Of a DNA stretch of 22,037 bases, positions 15,074 to 22,037 are shown in pieces. A program made the position numbers and the translations under genes. The notes beneath the pieces are model-generated. The model saw nothing but the letters and a program-made list of their open reading frames with translations. It had not been told where the DNA came from and did no database searches. The stretch is from CAYFXE01 sp964347035 (GTDB taxonomy: Bacteria; Acidobacteriota; Aminicenantia; Aminicenantales; Aminicenantaceae), in NCBI GenBank assembly GCA_964347035.1, contig CAYFXE010000045.1:1-22037 (forward strand), read 5' to 3'. Numbering within the stretch: position 1 is the first letter of the stretch; each line of letters starts with the position of its first letter.

Positions 15074-17845
15074 TCATTCCTCATCTAATAAACGAATAAA
15101 TCTCGGATGTTCCCTCAGCGAATCCCACTGGGGATCGAGTAGCAACTGAGGAACAGAAACAAGCTGCCAAAGATATTCGGCATGGGGGATAGAAAGAAGG
15201 TATTCCAGCTCGTCGATAGCTATTTCGGATTCCCCAATCACTGTATAAATCTTGGCTAAGTTCAGCAGGTATATCGGCCCCTGGGCAGCATCCTTAGATA
15301 CGGGATGCAGTTCTCTGGCTAGGTTTCCCTCTCGACTGGCGTCCTCATCACGACCAAGGTAGGCATAGACTAAGCCAAGGGCTGCATGAATTCTCGGATC
15401 CTCAGCCCGTTCATTCACGGCTTTCTCCAGCACTGTACGTGCCGATTCGGCATGAGCCTTCATCAGAGAGGGATCGTTCATGGCGTGATAAACAGAAGCA
15501 TAAGCCAGATCTTTGTGGAAATAAAAATGCTGATCTTCATAAACATCATAAGCGAGTGAGTCCAGCCATTCCAGCACCTGTTGGTAGTTGCGTTCGAGCA
15601 TGTTGAGAGTGAATCTCATGTAATCTGTTAATTGGTGTTGAGGAAGAGTCTCCCATAGATCCCACGCTTTCCCTGTATTCCCTTCTGAAAGTATGTAGAT
15701 GGCAATCTTCCCGAGTTGAGCTGGAAGATGACCTGGATAAATCGAGAGAGCACTGTCAAACCATTTCTCAGCTTCATCGAACCTGTGCATACTGATATTA
15801 GCTCCACCCAATTCATAGGCGATTTGTGTATCACGAGGATTGATCCTGAAGGCCCTTTCGAGGGTTACCAGACACTGCTCCCACTTGCCCTGCCTCCTCT
15901 GGATATATCCAAGCAGCTGGGGATCATAATTGGGGCGGGCGTTCTGGACGGATTCAAAGATCTCTGCAGCCTGATCGTAATCAGAAAGACACCAGTAATA
16001 ATAGAATCCTAATATGCGATGCGCCTCGGGAAGATCTGGTTGCAGCTCCAATGCTTTATTCACAGCGGTCCTTGATTTTGCTTGGCGCTCCTTTGTCCTG
16101 TCCACCCCGAAAAAATACATCCTGGAGTGGATGTAGGACATCCTGAGGTAAGGAAGCGCAAAGTCAGGATCCAATTCTGTCGCGCGCTCTAACATCCTGA
16201 TGGCGGCAGCAAACTCTTGGTCATCTAAATAGGCCCAGCCCCTGTCCTCATGTTCTCTTCCTTTTAAGTAAAAGTCGTAGGCTTCGAGGTTTTCTGTAGG
16301 TCTGGCGGTTATTGCTAGACGTTCTGGCTCCAGCACGGTAAGGTCCAACATCCTGGCGACCTGCTCGGCAATCTCGGACTGGACCGAGAAGATATCCTCG
16401 ATGACCCGGTCGTAGCGTTCGGACCAGAAGTTCGTATCGTCGGCAACCCGGACGAGCTGTGGTGTCACCCGCACTCGGCCCAAGCCTTCTGGGCTCCGGT
16501 CCCAGCGAACGCTTCCTTCGAGGATATAATCGACATTCAACTCTTCTCCTATTTGCTTGGTTGTCTTATTCGTGTCTTTATACTGGATCGCACTTGTCCG
16601 TGAAATAACGCCGAGCATGTGTATGGCTGCCAGCCGACTCGTAATTTCTTCTGTTATTCCATCTGCAAAATACTGATCTTCAGGAAGACCCAAATTTTCG
16701 AATGGAAGGACGACCAACATGTTTCTTTCTTCAGGGATTGTTGGTTTCATACTCGGGAAGTAGAGAATGCCTATGAAAATGATCCCGAAGATCACGATCA
16801 ATGTCGCTGCAACAATCCAAATCTTTTTGGGTATCCCCCTTTTCAACTGAGGAGTGATAATTTTCTCTTCAGGTGACTTCTTCTTGACCTCAGAAATCAC
16901 TTCTTCTATCTTTTTCAATTCAGCAATGACTTCCTCCGCTTCTTGGAATCTCTTTTTCCGATCCTTTTCCAGACATTTCAGGATTACCAAGCTCAACTCC
17001 AGAGGCACTCGAGCATTGAATTTCCGAGGGTCCAAGGGCGCCTCTGTCTTGTGTTTCACGGCAATGTTTAGGGATGACTCGCCTTGGAAAGGGACTCGCC
17101 CTGTCACCATCTCGAACATAATGACACCGAGTGAGTAAATATCTGATCGTAGGTCAACATCTTTTCCCTCAATCTGTTCAGGGGACATGTATTCAGGTGT
17201 TCCGATCATCATTCCTTCCGCTGTTATTCCTTTGACCTCCCGAGACCTCGCGATCCCGAAATCCATGATCCGAACATTACCCTGTTTATCAATCATGATA
17301 TTTCCGGGCTTCAAATCACGATGAACGATACCGAGACTATGTGCTTCAACCAGGCCCTCACACACCTGCTTGGCTATGTTAATCGTGGTCCCGACAGCCA
17401 GTTGGCCTGACATCTTGATCACACTTTTTAAATCCTCTCCTGGGACAAACTCCATGGTGATGAAATGAATGTCCTTTTCCTCACCAAGATCGTACATCTG
17501 ACAGACATTCCTGTGTCTAATTTTTCTGGCGATTTTGATCTCGTTTTTAAACCTTTCAATGGTCTTTTCGTCTGAAGAGATATCAAGTTTTATGAGTTTT
17601 AGGGCCACCTTATCGTTTATTTTGGTATCAACAGCCTTGTAGACTTTACCCATTCCTCCCTTACCCAGTTCTTCGATGATCTGATACCTCCCGGCAAAAG
17701 TGGACCCGGTGGTCAATTCAACTTTTGGAGTTTCAAGAGTCTCGGTGAACTCAGAAATTTCTTCAACGGGAATTAGTTTAGTTCCGCACTCACTACAATA
17801 GTAGAATTCTTCTGGATTGTCAGTTTTGCATTTAGGACACTTCAC
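15074..17845 (-). CDS. Membrane Ser/Thr protein kinase with zinc ribbon, TolB-like and TPR domains (copy 3, intact)
   Basis: This 923-residue protein is the only copy without a sequence gap and is the reference for the other two. Residues 3-20 are a CxxC/CxxC zinc ribbon. Residues 54-310 are a Pkn-type kinase with GKGGMGKV (61-68), Lys83, HRDLKPGN with Asp177, DFG at 195-197 and SPEQ near 221. A membrane span lies at about 341-363. Residues 375-510 are a TolB-N/FlgO-like domain (MLVVLPFENLGLPEDQYFADG). From about 525 onward are TPR-type helical repeats, including FALPYLRMSYIH, PDLPEAHRILGFYYYW and AEKWFDSALSIYPG. The start is GTG, with AAGGA nine bases upstream. The kinase should face the cytoplasm, with the TolB/TPR part outside. 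The signal and substrates are unknown. Confidence 0.95.
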   Translation of the reverse strand: MKCPKCKTDNPEEFYYCSECGTKLIPVEEISEFTETLETPKVELTTGSTFAGRYQIIEELGKGGMGKVYKAVDTKINDKVALKLIKLDISSDEKTIERFKNEIKIARKIRHRNVCQMYDLGEEKDIHFITMEFVPGEDLKSVIKMSGQLAVGTTINIAKQVCEGLVEAHSLGIVHRDLKPGNIMIDKQGNVRIMDFGIARSREVKGITAEGMMIGTPEYMSPEQIEGKDVDLRSDIYSLGVIMFEMVTGRVPFQGESSLNIAVKHKTEAPLDPRKFNARVPLELSLVILKCLEKDRKKRFQEAEEVIAELKKIEEVISEVKKKSPEEKIITPQLKRGIPKKIWIVAATLIVIFGIIFIGILYFPSMKPTIPEERNMLVVLPFENLGLPEDQYFADGITEEITSRLAAIHMLGVISRTSAIQYKDTNKTTKQIGEELNVDYILEGSVRWDRSPEGLGRVRVTPQLVRVADDTNFWSERYDRVIEDIFSVQSEIAEQVARMLDLTVLEPERLAITARPTENLEAYDFYLKGREHEDRGWAYLDDQEFAAAIRMLERATELDPDFALPYLRMSYIHSRMYFFGVDRTKERQAKSRTAVNKALELQPDLPEAHRILGFYYYWCLSDYDQAAEIFESVQNARPNYDPQLLGYIQRRQGKWEQCLVTLERAFRINPRDTQIAYELGGANISMHRFDEAEKWFDSALSIYPGHLPAQLGKIAIYILSEGNTGKAWDLWETLPQHQLTDYMRFTLNMLERNYQQVLEWLDSLAYDVYEDQHFYFHKDLAYASVYHAMNDPSLMKAHAESARTVLEKAVNERAEDPRIHAALGLVYAYLGRDEDASREGNLARELHPVSKDAAQGPIYLLNLAKIYTVIGESEIAIDELEYLLSIPHAEYLWQLVSVPQLLLDPQWDSLREHPRFIRLLDEE

Positions 17846-17876
17846 TTATTCCAGTCCTTATGAATAAGTTGCTTAT

Positions 17877-17905
17877 AAGATAATCATACTTATGAAAAGA
17901 GTCAA
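17877..17905 (-). promoter_or_regulatory. Sigma70-type promoter of kinase copy 3
   Basis: TTGACT (17905-17900) and TATCTT (17882-17877) are 17 bases apart on the minus strand, in the 102-base gap between lysC and the kinase. The predicted leader is about 25 bases and includes the AAGGA ribosome site. Confidence 0.5.
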
Positions 17906-17947
17906 TGTGAATGAGGTGCTTTGAATTTGTTTTTAGACGTGTACCAC

Positions 17948-19132
17948 TTACGCGAAAATACTTCTGTACAGAATCTCCACTGCTTTGGTCCTGTTCTCGG
18001 CTGAAATGATATAGGTATTTCTTGTGGCTGAGGCCTCATTACCTGTTACTTCAATGCCCTCACGACTCAGTAGAACCAGATCGTCCGACATACGTCTCTC
18101 CAAAGCTTCCGTCTCCCCAACCAAAGAAATCCAACATAGATCGCCCAATCGTTGTTTCAGAGCCAGCCCTCTCTTTTCCACAGCCTCCATGAGTTCATTC
18201 GAATCAGCAGATTTTATTCCCAGGATCAGGTTCCCTGTTTTGCTATCAGTGAGGCTTTTTATAAGGCGTTTGCGCTCCCAATCCTCTCTTGTTCTATGAT
18301 CTAAAGCATTTTTTGCCAGAGCGATTGTCTCCATTGCCGCCAATATTGCGATGCCTACAACAGGATGTTCATCCTTTGTATCAGTTATGAGGGTGCCTGG
18401 AGACATTGAATAGGTTGAACGAACGCGAATCGGGATGTTCTCCTTCCAACCGGTTCGTACAGCTCTTGGATGAACGACTCCAGCTCCATAAGAAGCCATC
18501 TCAAATGCTCTTTCGAAGCTTATTTTTTTCAAAAAGGGGGCCTGTGGAACTATCCGCGGATCGGTAACCGCAATTCCCTGCACGTCAGTGTAGATTTCCA
18601 CCAGATCAGCTCGCAATACAGCCCCAACAGCCACCGCAGAAGTATCACTTCCACCCCTGCCCAGGGTGGAATAATTACCGCTCTCACGAACAACTCCCTG
18701 GCATCCAGCAAGTACTGGTACCTCTTCTCGCTCGAGATGAGACAGTAGACGTTGAGGTTCAATCTCCAAGATCTCGGCTTCACCATGATTGTCATCCGTG
18801 AAGATATGCGCCTGTTCCCCGGACAGACCAACAGATGGGATCCCTTCCTGCTTAAGGAGATGAGACATCACAGCAGTAGAGATTAATTCGCCGCAGCAAT
18901 AGATCAGATCGTAATCACGTCTGTCAACCCATCCTCCGCCTGCCCTTAACAGATTTATGAGGGTGTCTGTGGCATAGGGATCGCCTTCACGACCCATCGC
19001 TGACACGACGACTGCCACCCTATACCCTTCACTCTGGGCCCTTCGAACCTGCTTCACCACCTGCATCCTGCTCTCAGCAGTAGCTACAGACGTCCCTCCG
19101 AATTTCTGAACAATAATCGGCTTCGCTTTCAC
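17948..19132 (-). CDS. lysC: Aspartate kinase
   Basis: This 394-residue protein catalyses ATP-dependent phosphorylation of aspartate, the first step to lysine, threonine and methionine. Diagnostic motifs are KFGGTSV (10-16), STLGRGGSDTSA (155-166), YTDVQGI (181-187), TDPR, and ASYGAGVVHPRA (213-224). The C-terminal 130 residues should be the paired ACT regulatory domains. They are divergent: the usual second-ACT phrase around ISTSEI is not recognisable. The start is GTG. Its first bases overlap the asd stop codon (GTGA), so the two genes are translationally coupled. The length matches monofunctional LysC proteins; there is no homoserine dehydrogenase fusion. Confidence 0.94.
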   Translation of the reverse strand: MKAKPIIVQKFGGTSVATAESRMQVVKQVRRAQSEGYRVAVVVSAMGREGDPYATDTLINLLRAGGGWVDRRDYDLIYCCGELISTAVMSHLLKQEGIPSVGLSGEQAHIFTDDNHGEAEILEIEPQRLLSHLEREEVPVLAGCQGVVRESGNYSTLGRGGSDTSAVAVGAVLRADLVEIYTDVQGIAVTDPRIVPQAPFLKKISFERAFEMASYGAGVVHPRAVRTGWKENIPIRVRSTYSMSPGTLITDTKDEHPVVGIAILAAMETIALAKNALDHRTREDWERKRLIKSLTDSKTGNLILGIKSADSNELMEAVEKRGLALKQRLGDLCWISLVGETEALERRMSDDLVLLSREGIEVTGNEASATRNTYIISAENRTKAVEILYRSIFA

Positions 19133-20169
19133 TCTGCTCTTCCAAGACCAATTTTTATCAATTCTTCCGCGATCTGTACTGTATTTAAGGCGGCGCCTTT
19201 ACGAATATTATCAGACACAATCCACAAATTGATCCCGTTATCAATCGTGAAATCTTCCCGTATCCTTCCGACATAGACATCATCAGTGTGTTCAGTAGGT
19301 AGGGGCATCGGATACTTCAGGTTATCTGGGTCATCAATCACGGTTACGCCGGGTGCGTCCTCGAGTAGTTTGCGTACTTCATCTGGCGATATTTTTTCTT
19401 CTGTTTCGATGTTAACCGACTCAGAATGTCCGAAGAAGACCGGTATTCGGACACAAGTCGCCGTCACTTCTATCGAATCATCACCCATGATCTTCTGAGT
19501 CTCTTTAATCATTTTGTTCTCTTCTTTCGTATAGTCTCCTTCCTGGAACACATCGATTTGAGGTATGATATTGAATGCTATTTGATATTGAAAAGGATCG
19601 GGGTCGGTTATGGTCCCCTTTTCCATGAACTCCTTGGTTTGATTCGTAAGTCCAGAAGTGGCCATGAGGCCGGCACCCGATGTTGCCTGGTAGGTCGAAA
19701 CAACGATGCGTTTGATGCGCGCTTTTTTGTGAATCGGATGGAGTGCTACAACCATTTGAATGGTGGAACAGTTGGGATTAGCGATGATTCCTTTGTGCCA
19801 TCTCAAATCCTGGGGATTTACCTCGGGGACTACCAAAGGGCACTGAGGATCCATACGCCAAGCTGAACTGTTGTCGACAACGACAGCACCCTTTCTAACC
19901 GCTTGAGGTGCTAATTCCAGGCTTGGCTCAGCCCCTGCCGAAAAGATGGCAATATCAACTCCCTCAAAATTCTCTGCCTTAGCTTCCTGAGTTTTCACTC
20001 TACCTCCGGCAAACTCGATGTCTGTACCCACATACGTCGCGATATCGAGAAGCCTCAGTTCTTTGACCGGAAAACATCGCCTCTCTAAAGTTCTTATCAT
20101 CTCGGTTCCAACCATCCCCAGAGCACCAACAACCGCAACATTCCATTTCCTCTCATCGTTTTTGTTCAT
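19129..20169 (-). CDS. asd: Aspartate-semialdehyde dehydrogenase
   Basis: This 346-residue cytoplasmic enzyme reduces aspartyl phosphate to aspartate semialdehyde with NADPH, the step after aspartate kinase. The nucleotide loop GALGMVG (15-21), the substrate region DNSSAWRMDPQCPLVVPEVN, the catalytic Cys134 in NPNCSTIQ, and the Arg241/His248 region RIPVFFGHSESV are all intact. Length and motifs fit the common bacterial form. The ATG has GGAGGG five bases upstream. It is the first gene of a two-gene operon with lysC, overlapping it by four bases. Confidence 0.96.
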   Translation of the reverse strand: MNKNDERKWNVAVVGALGMVGTEMIRTLERRCFPVKELRLLDIATYVGTDIEFAGGRVKTQEAKAENFEGVDIAIFSAGAEPSLELAPQAVRKGAVVVDNSSAWRMDPQCPLVVPEVNPQDLRWHKGIIANPNCSTIQMVVALHPIHKKARIKRIVVSTYQATSGAGLMATSGLTNQTKEFMEKGTITDPDPFQYQIAFNIIPQIDVFQEGDYTKEENKMIKETQKIMGDDSIEVTATCVRIPVFFGHSESVNIETEEKISPDEVRKLLEDAPGVTVIDDPDNLKYPMPLPTEHTDDVYVGRIREDFTIDNGINLWIVSDNIRKGAALNTVQIAEELIKIGLGRAE

Positions 20170-20238
20170 TTGATCCCTCCATGAAGATGAATTATTGAAA
20201 GCCCGAAAAAACGAGAAAATCTGACAGGCGAAATAATG

Positions 20239-20268
20239 AACATATCACACCCAAAACAGCGTAGTCAA
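20239..20268 (-). promoter_or_regulatory. Sigma70-type promoter of the asd-lysC operon
   Basis: TTGACT (20268-20263) and TATGTT (20244-20239) are separated by 18 bases on the minus strand, giving a leader of roughly 60 bases before asd. I saw no convincing lysine riboswitch or leader peptide in it. Confidence 0.45.
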
Positions 20269-20344
20269 TTCGCTGAACCCATTCAGATTTGATTTCATCC
20301 TTTTTTATTTGAAGAAAGGTAGGGTTGTATCGCAAAGCGATTCC

Positions 20345-20462
20345 TTACTCTTTCTTCAGCCCCGCCAGCCTTTTCATAGCATCCTCCACCTCCGCTATCC
20401 AGGATCAGCGTCCTTCCTGAAGTCGTATGATACGCAAACCATGGCTTTTGGAATATCACGAG
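20345..20462 (-). pseudogene. Possible decayed gene tail
   Basis: Downstream of the lipoprotein gene, two short frames look like pieces of one coding sequence split by a frameshift. One reads RDIPKAMVCVSYDFRKDADP and then stops. The next frame reads SWIAEVEDAMKRLAGLKKE and stops at 20345-20347. The second piece has the pattern of a C-terminal amphipathic helix. No larger gene body remains; the upstream frame hits a stop within four codons of the first piece. The family is not recognisable and this may be coincidence. Confidence 0.22.
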
Positions 20463-20539
20463 CTGTCGAAATTTAGTTGAACCGAAACAAATTATAGCGA
20501 AGAACTTAAATGGACGATGAGATGCAGACTGTAGCTTAA

Positions 20540-21976
20540 CTACTTTTTCAGTATAATGGTATACTCTTTTTCCCTAGGCCACCACTCATCATTTATTTTC
20601 TTCATGTATTTAATCGTGATTTTTGTCTTCCCACTCTCCCAGGGAGTAAAGTCTACTCTCCCCCACGTTTCCCCGTTATTTATCAGCGGATAAAGCAATG
20701 ATGGATCTTCTATAATGACATCCTCTACCATAGTATCGGGTCCGGTAGTTATGCTATGAGGAGACCTGTTCACATTCCACTCAAGTATTTTCGGTTGGAT
20801 CTGACTGAGGGGCAAGCTGGACGAATACGTCCAGACATTCGAGCCGCCTGCTTTCCCGGCAGCACCCAAAACCAGGACACGGCCTTTCTTGACCAAGCCG
20901 CCTTTAAACTGGATCTCGGCCTCAAAGTGGTCCTTGGGCTTCTTGACGTTCAGAAACGTGGCTTCCGCCGACCCTTCTTCGGAATCGAACTTCGGCGATT
21001 TGGTTCCTACTTTCGTGCGCCTGCCAATGCTGTCGGCATCGTAAAGCAACACCACCATCGACTTGAACTGCTCGTTCTTCTTCGGTGTCATGAGATGCTT
21101 ATCGAGGAGCAACACACTGACTGCAACGTCCAGGCGAGTTGCCGAGCCAGTGATCGGGATTCCGGCCAGCAGGATGCGGGGGAACTTTGAGGCTTTCACC
21201 TTCCCTCCGGGGATGTAGGAGCCCATGACATAGTCTCGCCGAGTCGCGGCAACGGCATTTGTCCGTATCGTCTGTTGTGGAGTAGAGAAATCTTCGCCTT
21301 GATCCCAGCTGTTGTTGATATCCACCCAACTCGAGTAGGGGATGCCCTGGTACCATACCAGCGCATTGGCGAATACCTGGAGGTCTTTGACGAAGCCTCC
21401 TTTAACACTCAACTCTCCCTGTAGATGGCTTCCGACCGGCACCGTGACTTTTTCGAAGCGAATCGCGGCGTCCATGCTTTTCTTCTTGAATTTCGCGGTT
21501 CCGGTGCCGACTCGCGTCTTCTGTCCGCTGCCAGAGACGACGAAGAGCTCACCCTTGATGGAACCGAACTTCTTTTTTGGTATTGTGTAGTCGTATTCGA
21601 GGAGCGTTAGACTAAGCTCGACATCGACGGTCAGTTCGCCAGCAGCATCCAGTTGCGCACTGTTATCAAGAAACAGGTTCATTCGGGTCTTAGGGAACTT
21701 CTTTCCCTTGACCTTGCCTTCGGCCTCATAGCTGACGACGTAAAGGTCAGAGAAATGATTTGTCTTGGTTGCAAGCGCCAGAGCTTCCTCAGTAATGTCA
21801 ATACCATACTCCAAGCAAATTGGCTGCCAATAGCGAAGGAAATAATACGTCTCCCAGCATACCCATTTCGCAAATTCATATTTTTCCTCAAAATCCTTGT
21901 GGTTAAGGCAGGAAGGAATCGTGACCAGCAACGAACAGATGATGAGCCAGGAGAAGATACGCGGGATTCGGATCAT
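20540..21976 (-). CDS. Lipoprotein of unknown function with internal duplication
   Basis: I place the start at ATG 21976 (478 residues). There a hydrophobic signal (IFSWLIICSLLVTIPSC) follows a short basic start, AAGGA lies nine bases upstream, and Cys23 completes a lipobox; the frame is open further to 22033. The mature protein should be lipid-anchored outside the cytoplasm. Residues about 79-205 and 249-372 form two related units. Shared points are GKVK-x-x-KFP, then a TPKK or IPKK, then TKVGTKSPKF or TRVGTGTAKF, and KGGLVKK or KGGFVKD. The C-terminal 90 residues are rich in strands and aromatic residues (PWESGKTKITIKYMKK). The N-terminal mature part is rich in Trp, Tyr and Cys. I do not recognise the family. 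The central part is clearly richer in G+C than the 3' end. Confidence 0.8.
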   Translation of the reverse strand: MIRIPRIFSWLIICSLLVTIPSCLNHKDFEEKYEFAKWVCWETYYFLRYWQPICLEYGIDITEEALALATKTNHFSDLYVVSYEAEGKVKGKKFPKTRMNLFLDNSAQLDAAGELTVDVELSLTLLEYDYTIPKKKFGSIKGELFVVSGSGQKTRVGTGTAKFKKKSMDAAIRFEKVTVPVGSHLQGELSVKGGFVKDLQVFANALVWYQGIPYSSWVDINNSWDQGEDFSTPQQTIRTNAVAATRRDYVMGSYIPGGKVKASKFPRILLAGIPITGSATRLDVAVSVLLLDKHLMTPKKNEQFKSMVVLLYDADSIGRRTKVGTKSPKFDSEEGSAEATFLNVKKPKDHFEAEIQFKGGLVKKGRVLVLGAAGKAGGSNVWTYSSSLPLSQIQPKILEWNVNRSPHSITTGPDTMVEDVIIEDPSLLYPLINNGETWGRVDFTPWESGKTKITIKYMKKINDEWWPREKEYTIILKK

Positions 21977-22037
21977 GATGCCTAATCCTTTGCTGTTCTT
22001 GCCGCTACGAAGTCCTTGACTACTTATTTGCACAAAC

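Noticed and set aside
15029..15075. Interleaved repeats ACAAAAG/CTTTTGT and GAGACC/GGTCTC resembling a pseudoknot or bidirectional terminator between two convergent genes
   Set aside because: Arms are short, partly overlapping and include a stop codon; easily explained by chance.
19426..19866. 146-residue plus-strand ORF inside asd
   Set aside because: Antisense shadow of a gene with all catalytic motifs; no ribosome site or protein-like motifs.
20170..20240. Lysine riboswitch or attenuator in the asd leader
   Set aside because: The leader is only about 60 bases with no conserved L-box elements, terminator stem or lysine-rich leader peptide.

Overview
The window looks like a chromosomal segment from an uncultured, moderately low-G+C Gram-negative-type bacterium. 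Three things suggest Acidobacteriota, perhaps Candidatus Aminicenantes: several large zinc-ribbon/Ser-Thr kinase/TolB-like/TPR receptors, an NHL-propeller secreted protein, and lipoproteins with lipoboxes. That is an inference from gene content and not a phylogenetic result. Two runs of exactly ten N (9634-9643 and 13976-13985) mark this as a scaffolded draft, probably metagenome-derived.

Layout. 1-519 (+): the 3' part of a SnoaL-like/ester-cyclase lipoprotein gene. 520-1228: AT-rich and mostly non-coding, with one hairpin and one possible 50-codon minus-strand ORF. 1229-2443 (+): exported NHL/6-bladed propeller protein. 2514-3413 (-): CDF metal transporter. 3500-4432 (-): stand-alone GMP-synthase ATP-pyrophosphatase. 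4433-4836: a 400-bp intergenic region unusually rich in inverted repeats. 4837-6351 (-): DUF1846 protein. 6561-7277 (-): TauE/SafE permease. 7533-7967 (+): PEBP/YbhB protein. 8059-8379 (+): small ribbon-helix-helix-like protein.

8432-17845 is the dominant feature. It holds three paralogous minus-strand receptor kinases of about 925 residues each, with a small plus-strand DUF1508 (YegP-like) gene between the second and third. Each has a cytoplasmic zinc ribbon and a kinase domain with all catalytic residues, one membrane span, and a TolB-N/FlgO-like domain plus a long TPR region predicted outside the membrane. At least two have their own sigma70-type promoter, so they look like independently expressed duplicates. 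The first copy appears frameshifted only because its N-run is the wrong length: eight missing bases restore one open frame of 931 codons.

17948-20169 (-) is an asd-lysC operon with a 4-nt overlap, the entry to lysine/threonine/methionine synthesis. 20170-20539 holds the asd promoter and a possible broken gene tail. 20540-21976 (-) encodes a lipoprotein of unknown function with an internal duplication.

The best candidate for something undescribed is the guaA upstream region. Three GGAGGGCC-core segments there form two mutually exclusive perfect 10-bp pairings, and one of these closes a compact three-way-junction fold. The kinase trio is the second candidate. No tRNA, rRNA, CRISPR array or intact transposase gene was seen.
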